Position numbers and translations under genes: made by a program. From NCBI RefSeq assembly GCF_014163735.1, contig NZ_JACJDV010000001.1, forward strand, positions 248,001 through 312,000: a DNA stretch of 64,000 bases. Reading direction: 5' to 3'. Below are positions 8,893-16,833 of this stretch, piece after piece. The notes under the pieces were generated by a model, which saw nothing but the letters and a program-made list of their open reading frames with translations, was not told the DNA's origin and made no database searches. Source of the stretch: Shewanella sp. SR44-3. Lineage in GTDB: Bacteria; Pseudomonadota; Gammaproteobacteria; Enterobacterales; Shewanellaceae. Each line of letters starts with the position of its first letter. The stretch's first letter is position 1.

Positions 8893-11451
8893 TTAAGCTA
8901 ATGCTTTCGATACTTTTTCGAACACATCTTTGGATAAGCCAGGCAGTACTAATAACTGATCTAAACATGTACGAATATGCCCTTGTCTTTGAAGATCAAA
9001 TTTAGCAAATTGAATTAACGGCGTCACCATTCTAGAAGCTAGTTGTGGGTTAATGTCATTTAATTTTATCAAAATTTCAGTCAAATACTGATAGCCGCTG
9101 GCGTTATTATTGTGGAACTGATAAGTATTACCCATAGCAAAGGTTCCTATTAATGACCGTACTCTATTAGGGTTGTTAAAGCTAAAGCTTGGGTGTTTAC
9201 TTAAGCTTTTTAAGGTCTGAATAACATCTTCACTGTCATCCATAGCCTGCAATGCAAACCACTTATCCATCACCAAAGGCGTATGGTGCCATTTTGCTTC
9301 AAAGTCGGCCAATAAAGCGCCTTTGTTAGCAAACTGTCCTTTTACAGCGCCTTTTAGGGCAGCTAAACTGTCTGTCATGTTGCTGGCATTATCATATTGC
9401 TGCTGCACTGTAACTTCATAACTGTCACTCACCTGACAAAGTAATAGTAAACAGGTATTTTTATACGCGCGGCTTGCTGCATCATCTTTATTCACTAAGC
9501 TCTGGTAACGAGCGGCAAGCTCATCCTCACAACTTGCGGCAAGTTGCGCTAGGATAAATTCCCGTGCTTGGGCCAGAGCATCCAATTCAACGTTATCCAC
9601 TTGCTCAATCAATGCCGCAGCTGAAGGGAAACTTAGCATTTCAGCAACCAAGGCAGGATCTAAACTTTCATCTAGAATAACGCCTCTAAAGGCATCAATA
9701 ATTTCTGATGCCATGGTCATCACAGTCTGCGATTGACGCTGCTGCACACTTTGCCAAATGGCGTGACTAATGAGTGACACTGAAGCTTCCCAGCGGGCAA
9801 CTTCACTGCTAGCAAACGCCATTAAGTGCACTAACTCTTCAATTTTATATTGATAATCCAGTTTTACTGGCGCAGAAAAATCTTGCAGCAAAGACACCAC
9901 TGGTGCCTGAGTGATGTTATCAAAATGGAACACCTGTGATGCTTGAGTCAACTCCAGCACCTTGTTTTCAAGACTTTTACCTTGTCTATCTAGCAATTCG
10001 ATACTGAAAGGAATATGAAGTGGCAGGCCTAACTTTCCATCAACACCTTTCACTGATTGGCTTAAGGTCAGACTAAAGCGGCTCAATGCCTGATTAAAAT
10101 CACGTTCTACTTTGACTACCGGTGTGCCAGCTTGCGCGTACCAGCGTCTAAATTGACTCAGATCTTTGCTGCTGGCATCTTCCATGGCATTCACAAAATC
10201 ATCACAGGTTACCGCTTGACCGTCATGACGCTCAACGTATGTTTTCATCCCTGCTTGGAAACCTTGCTCACCTAAAAGGGTGTGCAGCATACGGATAACT
10301 TCTGCTCCCTTGTTGTATACGGTCACAGTATAAAAGTTATTCATTTCAATTACAGATTCAGGACGAATGGGGTGCGCCATTGGGCTTGAGTCTTCTGCAA
10401 ATTGCTGGTTTTTCATCACTTTAATCGCATGAATACGATTTACCGCCCGAGAGCCAACATCGGAGCTGAATTCTTGATCCCTAAACACAGTCAAGCCTTC
10501 TTTTAAGCTCAACTGAAACCAATCACGACAAGTAATACGGTTACCTGTCCAGTTGTGGAAATACTCATGACCCACCACAGACTCAATACCATGATAATCT
10601 TCATCGGTCGCACTGGCAGTATCTGCAAGCACATACTTGGTATTAAAAATATTTAGGCCCTTGTTTTCCATGGCACCCATGTTGAAAAAGTCCACCGCCA
10701 CTATCATGTAAATATCAAGATCGTACTCAAGGCCAAAGCGTTCTTCGTCCCATTTCATGGATTTTTTAAGGGACGCCATCGCATGGGAAGCTTTGTGAAG
10801 ATTGCCTTTATCAACAAACACTTGTAATTTTACGGTGCGTTCGCTCATGGTAACAAATTGATCTTCCAATAAATCGAAATCTCCCGCCACTAAGGCAAAC
10901 AAATAGCTAGGCTTTGGAAAAGGATCCTGCCAGCACACAAAATGACGCCCATTGTCAGCATCACCTTGCTCCATCAAATTACCGTTACTGAGCAAAAAGG
11001 GAAACGCCGCTTTATCCGCTTCAATGCGCACAGTGTAAGTTGCCAGTACATCGGGGCGATCGAGGAAGTAACTAATCCGCCTAAAGCCTTCAGCCTCACA
11101 TTGAGTGCAATAAGCACCATCTGACATGTATAAGCCTTCAAGGCTTGAGTTTTTTTCAGGGTCAAGGGCAGTTATGATTTCCAGCTCAAACTCTGTAGTC
11201 TGAGTCTCGATACGTAGTTCACCGTCAATTTCTTGGTATCTGGCGGCTTTTCCGTCAATGGTGACGCTGAGCATGTTAAGTTGCTCACCCACAAGTACCA
11301 AAGGTTCATCCGCAGACCCTAAACGTACCACCTTACTTTTTGCCCTCACTTGAGTACGGCTTTCATCTAAATTAAAAGCAAGATCGACATGAGTAATGGT
11401 ATAGGCAGGTGTTTGATAATCTTTAAGGTATTTAGCTTGTGACTGGGACAT
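8893..11451 (-). CDS. pepN: Aminopeptidase N (M1 family)
   Basis: 852 residues, close to E. coli PepN (870). This zinc metalloprotease removes N-terminal residues in the late steps of cytoplasmic protein turnover. The exopeptidase motif GAMEN occurs at about residue 258 and the zinc motif HEYFHNW at about 295, with the third ligand Glu in LKEGLTVFRD. The N-terminal beta domain (YKTPAYTI-like opening) and the long C-terminal helical domain (about 540-852) are intact. There is no signal peptide, as expected for a cytosolic enzyme. The start is the ATG at 11449-11451. It follows prc, which has its own terminator at 11515-11540, so pepN is probably transcribed separately. Confidence 0.96.
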   Translation of the reverse strand: MSQSQAKYLKDYQTPAYTITHVDLAFNLDESRTQVRAKSKVVRLGSADEPLVLVGEQLNMLSVTIDGKAARYQEIDGELRIETQTTEFELEIITALDPEKNSSLEGLYMSDGAYCTQCEAEGFRRISYFLDRPDVLATYTVRIEADKAAFPFLLSNGNLMEQGDADNGRHFVCWQDPFPKPSYLFALVAGDFDLLEDQFVTMSERTVKLQVFVDKGNLHKASHAMASLKKSMKWDEERFGLEYDLDIYMIVAVDFFNMGAMENKGLNIFNTKYVLADTASATDEDYHGIESVVGHEYFHNWTGNRITCRDWFQLSLKEGLTVFRDQEFSSDVGSRAVNRIHAIKVMKNQQFAEDSSPMAHPIRPESVIEMNNFYTVTVYNKGAEVIRMLHTLLGEQGFQAGMKTYVERHDGQAVTCDDFVNAMEDASSKDLSQFRRWYAQAGTPVVKVERDFNQALSRFSLTLSQSVKGVDGKLGLPLHIPFSIELLDRQGKSLENKVLELTQASQVFHFDNITQAPVVSLLQDFSAPVKLDYQYKIEELVHLMAFASSEVARWEASVSLISHAIWQSVQQRQSQTVMTMASEIIDAFRGVILDESLDPALVAEMLSFPSAAALIEQVDNVELDALAQAREFILAQLAASCEDELAARYQSLVNKDDAASRAYKNTCLLLLCQVSDSYEVTVQQQYDNASNMTDSLAALKGAVKGQFANKGALLADFEAKWHHTPLVMDKWFALQAMDDSEDVIQTLKSLSKHPSFSFNNPNRVRSLIGTFAMGNTYQFHNNNASGYQYLTEILIKLNDINPQLASRMVTPLIQFAKFDLQRQGHIRTCLDQLLVLPGLSKDVFEKVSKALA

Positions 11452-11514
11452 GTGAAATCCTTACTGGGTTAATACTGAACATGAACTTAACGGATTTATA
11501 AAAATGAGCAAATA

Positions 11515-11540
11515 AAAAACGCGCTAGTTAGCGCGTTTTT
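11515..11540 (-). terminator. Rho-independent terminator of prc
   Basis: The stem ACGCGCT/AGCGCGT with flanking A and T runs lies 15 bases past the prc stop. The minus-strand transcript ends in a T run. It separates prc from pepN and may work in both directions. Confidence 0.85.
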
Positions 11541-11554
11541 ATTGAGTATGTGGC

Positions 11555-13606
11555 TTATTTTACGCTGTTTTTGGCCATTTTAGCCGAATCAACCATATCT
11601 AAGGTGATATAAACCGTTTCATCTAAAAAAGCATCAGGGTTTTCAATCTCATCTTCGATATCATCCATTGACGCCACGGCTTTTAGGCCTAATTTTACTC
11701 GGCGTTCATTGGTTCTATCTAGCACACGTTTATCATCCTCTGCACGGGAAGCTAAACGCTCGCTTTCAACTAGTGAGATAGTAGTGTCTTCATGATGTTT
11801 CTTGTATTCGGTAATATCTTGATTAATATAACCAAACTCAACATTCTGGCCAATACGCCCTTGATGCTTAGTATTGAGTACACTAACTAATTCGCTGTTA
11901 ATTTGTCCAAGAGATGAATAATTGGCAACCGGTACTTTATCCCAAGGTAGTGCATATTTCTGCTCAGACTCACCGTATTCACCTGGTTCAAGTGCACTTG
12001 GGAATGCTAAATCTGGGGTCACGCCTTTAAGCTGAGTGCTACCGCCATTAATGCGGTAAAACTTAGCGATAGTATACTGGACATGGCCGATTGGCTTGTC
12101 GTACATGTCATAAATTCGTCCAAGACTCTTGTGCTGTTGCACTGTCCCTTTACCGAAGGTCGATTCACCGACGACTAGCGCACGGTTATAATCTTGCAGA
12201 GCTGCTGCAAAAATTTCTGACGCTGAGGCGCTGTATCTGTCGACCATTATCGTTAATGGACCGCCGTAAACGCTGCTACCATCATTATCGCTATTTTGAC
12301 TCACTCGGCCGTTAGCATCACGAATTTGAACCACTGGTCCTTTATCAATAAATAAACCTGTCAGTAACGTGGCTTCAGTTAATGCGCCGCCGCCATTGCC
12401 TCGTAAATCCACAACCACACCTTCAACATTGGCTTCATTAAGCTTGACCAATTCTTTGGTGACGTCTTGGGACAGGTTCATATAAAAACCTGGGATTTGA
12501 ATAACGCCCACTTTACGGTTGGCGTATTCACCTTCTTTAGGTTCGATAATCTTAGAGGTTGCAGCTCTGTCTTCGAGTCGGATTTTATCGCGAGTTATCA
12601 TAACTTCAAAAGTTTTGGCATTTGCGCCACCTTTATTAGGCAGAATTTGCAACACCACTTCACTGCCCTTTGGACCTTTGATGAGTTCAACAACATCATC
12701 TAATCGCCAGCCGATAACATCGACAATTTCTTTGTCTTTTTGACCAACACCTATGATTTTATCTTCTGGTGAAAGCTTTTCGCTCAGTGCTGCAGGACCA
12801 CCTGCGACTAAACTTTTAATCACGGTATAGTCATCATCCATTTGCAACACAGCACCTATGCCTTCAAGGCTTAGGTTCATTTCCATTTGAAAACGCTCAG
12901 CATTACGTGGTGATAAATAACTGGTGTGGGGCTCAACGCTGCGAGCAAACGCATTCATTACCGCCTGAAACACATCTTCACTGTGAGTTTGACTTAGACG
13001 CTTGATAGCATTGTTATAACGCTTTTGCAGTACTTCAACGATATCAGGCCATTCTTTACCGGTAAGTTTAAGGTTTAGCGCATCATATTTAACACGCTGA
13101 CGCCAAAGCTCATCCAATTCAGCATCATTTTTAGCCCATGGTGCATCTTCACGATCAAACTGATATTTATCGCCTGCCTGGGTAAAGTCGAAGGGTTTTT
13201 CTTTATCGAGCAGGCTCAATGCATAAGCAAAGCGCTCATAACGGCGCTTTTGCAGCAAATCAAACATGGTAAAAGCCGGCGTCAACTCACCACTGGTGAC
13301 CATGTCATCAAAACTATGTCGATACTTATCAAAGCTATCAAGGTCGCTCTGAGTCATCACATTACGGCGATAATCTAGCTGTTCCAAATAGAGATTGAAG
13401 ATATGCTCAGAAAACGCATCATCGAGGGCAAATCTATGATAATGCGAGCGAGTGAACAAGCTGGCCACTCGCTTGCTCGCCACTTTATGTTGTGGCTCCT
13501 GAGACAAGCTGGGTAACTCGTTGATTTGAATCGCTGGTTCAAAAGCCCACGCTGGCAATCCAGCAAACAAAGCGGCAATCGACACGGCTAAGGTAAGTTT
13601 TCCCAT
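11555..13606 (-). CDS. prc: Carboxy-terminal (tail-specific) protease Prc
   Basis: 683 residues from the ATG at 13604-13606; a TTG two codons earlier is also possible, and GGAG precedes both. A signal peptide (cleaved near AWA-FEP) sends it to the periplasm. It has the N-terminal helical Prc region, a PDZ domain (about 235-325, opening SLEGIGAVLQ), and the S41 protease core. The catalytic Ser in SASASEI (about 461) and Lys in FGKGTVQ (about 486) are 25 residues apart, as in E. coli Prc. Prc degrades C-terminally exposed periplasmic and lipoprotein substrates and processes peptidoglycan hydrolases. It lies 24 bases downstream of proQ, a conserved pairing. Confidence 0.95.
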   Translation of the reverse strand: MGKLTLAVSIAALFAGLPAWAFEPAIQINELPSLSQEPQHKVASKRVASLFTRSHYHRFALDDAFSEHIFNLYLEQLDYRRNVMTQSDLDSFDKYRHSFDDMVTSGELTPAFTMFDLLQKRRYERFAYALSLLDKEKPFDFTQAGDKYQFDREDAPWAKNDAELDELWRQRVKYDALNLKLTGKEWPDIVEVLQKRYNNAIKRLSQTHSEDVFQAVMNAFARSVEPHTSYLSPRNAERFQMEMNLSLEGIGAVLQMDDDYTVIKSLVAGGPAALSEKLSPEDKIIGVGQKDKEIVDVIGWRLDDVVELIKGPKGSEVVLQILPNKGGANAKTFEVMITRDKIRLEDRAATSKIIEPKEGEYANRKVGVIQIPGFYMNLSQDVTKELVKLNEANVEGVVVDLRGNGGGALTEATLLTGLFIDKGPVVQIRDANGRVSQNSDNDGSSVYGGPLTIMVDRYSASASEIFAAALQDYNRALVVGESTFGKGTVQQHKSLGRIYDMYDKPIGHVQYTIAKFYRINGGSTQLKGVTPDLAFPSALEPGEYGESEQKYALPWDKVPVANYSSLGQINSELVSVLNTKHQGRIGQNVEFGYINQDITEYKKHHEDTTISLVESERLASRAEDDKRVLDRTNERRVKLGLKAVASMDDIEDEIENPDAFLDETVYITLDMVDSAKMAKNSVK

Positions 13607-13630
13607 CAACAAGTTACTCCTTTTAGAACA

Positions 13631-14260
13631 TTATAATAATATGTGCTCAACACGTACCTTGACTGTTAAGCCAGTGTCTAACTGAACATGCACATCTTCT
13701 TTATTAATATCAGTGATAACACCTGACACTGGATTTTGGCCTAACTTGATATTGACGCGCTGCTTTTGCTTAAGCTCTTCAAGCTTAGCGGGCACAAGCT
13801 CAACCACAGGCGCGGCTTTTTCAGCTGGTGCAGGTTGTTTTTTAACTTGCGTTTTAGGCGCTGCCTTTTTAGCTGGTCTAGCTGGCTTCTTCGCTGGATT
13901 TTTAGCAGCAACAGCTAAACGCTTAGCTTTGGCTTTCTCTTGACTTTCTTTGAGCGTAGCTTGGGCGTGGTCGATATGTTCTTGTTCTAACTCACCGCAA
14001 TCAACGCCGTCTAAATCGATACGTTGAGCACCAGGCTTTACGCCTTTAAGGTAGCGCCAGCTGCTAGTATAACGGCGCAGAGCAACCCTAAGTTGAGTCT
14101 TACTGACTTTAGAATCATCAGCCAACTTTTCAGCCAAGTCTTGAAACAAACCGATTTTTAATGGTTTAGTCTCGCCCTCTGCAATAAAGCATAAAGGAAA
14201 TGTTTCATATAAATACGCTAAAATTGCGTTGGTGTCGGTCAACTTGTCTGTTGATTCCAT
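13631..14260 (-). CDS. proQ: RNA chaperone ProQ
   Basis: 209 residues from the ATG at 14258-14260, preceded by GGAAG; an upstream alternative at 14296 would add 12 unlikely residues. The FinO/ProQ RNA-binding domain (about 5-115) includes AILAYLYETFPLCF, KIGLFQDLAEKL and LRVALRRYTSSWRYL. It is followed by a Lys/Ala/Pro-rich linker (about 125-155) and a C-terminal Tudor-like domain ending VHVQLDTGLTVKVRVEHILL. ProQ binds structured small RNAs and mRNA 3' ends. It is followed directly by prc, the order also seen in E. coli. The 260 bases upstream, to msrC, presumably hold its promoter. Confidence 0.95.
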   Translation of the reverse strand: MESTDKLTDTNAILAYLYETFPLCFIAEGETKPLKIGLFQDLAEKLADDSKVSKTQLRVALRRYTSSWRYLKGVKPGAQRIDLDGVDCGELEQEHIDHAQATLKESQEKAKAKRLAVAAKNPAKKPARPAKKAAPKTQVKKQPAPAEKAAPVVELVPAKLEELKQKQRVNIKLGQNPVSGVITDINKEDVHVQLDTGLTVKVRVEHILL

Positions 14261-14520
14261 TTTTACTTCCACGTTAAATAAGGGGACATTAGGCAAGGTA
14301 CTGCCCGTAGTCGTTCATCTTCGCCAAGCTTACGCTCAACGTACAAATTAGCACTTAGTGCACGATAGCTAAAGCCTCTGAAACAAAGCTTAACAAATTA
14401 TCCTAAGTGGCTCATTAGCTTATTCATAGCTAATCAAGAAATCCAGCTCAAATATCTATCGCGACATATTATAAGGTTCACGCCAGCGAAAGCGACCTAG
14501 ATTTAACCAATATTGTTCGC

Positions 14521-14982
14521 TTATTGAGCAAATAAGCAAGATTCTAAGCTTTTAACCAGTTTTTCTAGCCCAAGTTGATCTTCACTGTCGAATCTGTCTA
14601 AAGATGGGCTATCGATATCAAGCACAGCTATCACTTCATTTCCACGGCGAACCGGAATAACGATTTCCGAATTGCTGGCACTATCACAGGCAATATGGCC
14701 ATCAAATTGGTGCACATCAGCGACCCTTAAGGTGGCATTTTGCTCTGCTGCACTGCCACAAACGCCTTTTCCTAACGGAATACGAGTGCAAGCCACTTTT
14801 CCTTGAAAAGGTCCAAGCACTAATTGGCTATCACGCATGATATAAAAGCCCACCCAGTTTAAGTCATCTAAGTTATCATTTAACAGGGCTGAAAAATTAG
14901 CCATGGCGGCGATGATATCGTCTTCCCCAGCTAATAGTGCACTGGCTTGACGTTCTAAGGTGTGGTAGAAATCAGCTTTCAT
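14521..14982 (-). CDS. msrC: Free methionine-(R)-sulfoxide reductase (GAF domain)
   Basis: 153 residues forming a single GAF domain. It reduces free L-methionine-(R)-sulfoxide and helps repair oxidative damage. The three Cys of the fRMsr family are present at 65 (KVACTRIPLGKG), 75 (GVCGSA) and 99 (HIACDSASNSE). Their spacing of 10 and 24 residues is the same as Cys84, Cys94 and Cys118 of E. coli YebR. It is cytosolic, with no signal peptide. It lies between yebG and proQ on the same strand, matching the E. coli neighbourhood of yebR, proQ and letAB. The start ATG is at 14980-14982. Confidence 0.92.
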   Translation of the reverse strand: MKADFYHTLERQASALLAGEDDIIAAMANFSALLNDNLDDLNWVGFYIMRDSQLVLGPFQGKVACTRIPLGKGVCGSAAEQNATLRVADVHQFDGHIACDSASNSEIVIPVRRGNEVIAVLDIDSPSLDRFDSEDQLGLEKLVKSLESCLFAQ

Positions 14983-15021
14983 CTGTTGCGGTGCTCCCTA
15001 ACGATGGCCCTTCGGCCATGA

Positions 15022-15321
15022 CTATGATTCTTTATCGGATACTTTTTTAGCAGGCTTTTTAACTGCTAAGGGCTTACTCGATGCTACTACAGGGCTAGCC
15101 CCTTTTAGTAGACCGGTTAATGCGTCTTTTTGCTTCGCCATGTAAAACGCTAATTGTTCACATTGGCTATCATCAAGTGCTAACGGCGATTCTAACAGGA
15201 ATGGGATCAGGTTATCAGCGATATCTAACATCTTATCAAAGGCATCAGCCTCCTTTTTCGATGTGAATGTCATCTTCTCTACCCCTTCTCTGACCACGAC
15301 AAATTGTGTAACGACAGCCAT
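15022..15321 (-). CDS. yebG: DNA-damage-inducible protein YebG
   Basis: 99 residues. The N-terminal ~75 match YebG (MAVVTQFVVVREGVEKMTFT, then SKKEADAFDKMLDIADNLIP). The C-terminus is a Lys/Ala/Pro-rich tail (about 77-99). In E. coli yebG is a small SOS gene of uncertain function. A perfect LexA box lies 14 bases before the start codon, so SOS control is very likely here too. It points away from the letAB operon and shares the 250-base intergenic region with it. The start is the ATG at 15319-15321. Confidence 0.9.
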   Translation of the reverse strand: MAVVTQFVVVREGVEKMTFTSKKEADAFDKMLDIADNLIPFLLESPLALDDSQCEQLAFYMAKQKDALTGLLKGASPVVASSKPLAVKKPAKKVSDKES

Positions 15322-15334
15322 ACTCCACCTCTTA

Positions 15335-15350
15335 CTGTTTTTATATACAG
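15335..15350. promoter_or_regulatory. LexA (SOS) box of yebG
   Basis: CTGTTTTTATATACAG matches the gammaproteobacterial LexA consensus CTGT-N8-ACAG perfectly, with an AT-rich core. It lies 14 bases upstream of the yebG start, where LexA would block its promoter. Confidence 0.9.
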
Positions 15351-15572
15351 TGCGTAGAGTGTCACATGATTAAGTTAATATGCAAGTGTTTCAGTTATTC
15401 TGATATCATTTATCATCTTTAAGTATTCTTTAGTAAAATCAGGCGCTAGGAAATGAACCTCATCAAGGTATCATTCACCCTTTAAACCGTCCTGCGGCGA
15501 AATAGAAATTCAACTATGCTGTTCAGGCGTTATCTTACTCAGACATCAACCGCGGATAATTGATTATCACTT

Positions 15573-16202
15573 ATGCAAGCAACTCGTGAACCCAATGGTG
15601 TTGTACTGTGCCGCTCTTGTGATTTAGCTGTACGCAAGCGGGCATTGCCATCGAGTGTGAGAGCCCTATGCCCTCGCTGCCATACCGTTTTGTATGATGC
15701 GCCCTACTGCTCACTCAATGGCATGTTAGCCCTTTGCATCACAGCATTAATCTTCTATATTCCCGCCAATTTATTACCTGTGCTTGAGATCCAATTTTTA
15801 GGCAGCGTGCGCACCACCACAGTATTACACGCAGCGTTATCGGTTTGGACTCAGGGCTACTGGGTGGTTGGGCTTGCGGTGTTGACGGCAGCCGTGGTCG
15901 CGCCGGGATTACTTATTTTATCGATATTAGCGCAAATCCTCATCGTCAAACTCAATTTAAGCGGACGTTTTTGGCAAAGCATTTATAAACAGCTATTGCG
16001 CCACCATGGGGTAATCTCTCAAATGACTATGCTGGAAATTTACGTAATAAGTTTTTTAGTTTCAGCATTTCAGTTGTCTGACTTTGCCGATATTTATTTT
16101 GGCTTTGGTACGTTTTCATTCACTATGCTGTTCTTAGTCGCCTTGTTTTTGCAAAGAGAATACAGCCTAGAACATATGTGGAGCCTGAGTCATGGACACT
16201 GA
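15573..16202 (+). CDS. LetA/PqiA-family membrane protein, first half-size subunit
   Basis: 209 residues: an N-terminal zinc ribbon (CRSCDLAVRKR ... LCPRCHTVLYD, two CxxC pairs) and one PqiA domain of about four membrane helices with IFYIPANLLPVLEI. E. coli LetA (YebS, ~427 residues) contains two such ribbon-plus-PqiA units in one chain; here each unit is a separate gene. Its stop overlaps the start of the second unit by 11 bases, which in turn overlaps letB by 14, so the three are translationally coupled. The proteins should form the inner-membrane base that works with the LetB tunnel in lipid transport between the membranes. Splitting of PqiA-type proteins is known in other gammaproteobacteria, so this is probably ancestral and not damage. 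Confidence 0.85.
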   Translation: MQATREPNGVVLCRSCDLAVRKRALPSSVRALCPRCHTVLYDAPYCSLNGMLALCITALIFYIPANLLPVLEIQFLGSVRTTTVLHAALSVWTQGYWVVGLAVLTAAVVAPGLLILSILAQILIVKLNLSGRFWQSIYKQLLRHHGVISQMTMLEIYVISFLVSAFQLSDFADIYFGFGTFSFTMLFLVALFLQREYSLEHMWSLSHGH

Positions 16203-16833
16203 ACAGCAGTCAGTAAAATCAACCTTGGGCATCACATTAGGCCTGTGTATTTGCACTGTGTGTAAAAAGCTGAATAAGACCAGTCAGACTCACTGCCCAC
16301 GTTGCGACAGCCCCATCATTGTCCGTAACAAGGCCAGTTTACAACAAAGTTGGGCACTGCTAATTACCGCCGCCATTTTATTGATCCCTGCCAATATTTA
16401 CCCGATTACCACTTTAACCAATCAAGGAAAGGTCACCCATGACACTATCTTAAGTGGCATCACCCATTTAGTGCACCTTGAGCTTTACCCCATTGCTGTT
16501 ATCGTATTTACTGCCAGTATTTTAGTACCTTGGCTTAAAATTTTTGGCCTCGGGGCTTATCTTTGCGCCATTAGCTACAATATCCCTATTTCTAAGCGCA
16601 AAATGATGGTGGGTTTTCATGTCATAGAATGGATCGGCCGCTGGTCCATGTTAGATTTGTTCGTCATCTCACTCACTGTCGCGCTGGTCAATATGGGGCA
16701 ACTCTTGGATGCCAAGCCAGCCCCAGCAGCGACAGCGTTTGCACTGGTTATTTTACTGACGCAGCTTGCTGCTAAAGTGCTAGATACTCGTTTACTTTGG
16801 GATCGTTTGGAAACTCATAATGACACACATTGA
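16192..16833 (+). CDS. LetA/PqiA-family membrane protein, second half-size subunit
   Basis: 213 residues with its own zinc ribbon (ICTVCKKLNKTSQTHCPRCD) and one PqiA domain. The motif ILLIPANIYPITTL parallels FYIPANLLPVLEI in the first unit, and about four membrane helices follow. It corresponds to the C-terminal half of E. coli LetA. It begins inside the end of the first unit (ATGGACACTGA overlap) and ends 14 bases inside letB. The three-gene unit 15573-19468 is closed by a terminator at 19489-19528. The two subunits probably pair in the membrane to recreate the full-length LetA fold; this pairing is inferred. Confidence 0.85.
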   Translation: MDTEQQSVKSTLGITLGLCICTVCKKLNKTSQTHCPRCDSPIIVRNKASLQQSWALLITAAILLIPANIYPITTLTNQGKVTHDTILSGITHLVHLELYPIAVIVFTASILVPWLKIFGLGAYLCAISYNIPISKRKMMVGFHVIEWIGRWSMLDLFVISLTVALVNMGQLLDAKPAPAATAFALVILLTQLAAKVLDTRLLWDRLETHNDTH

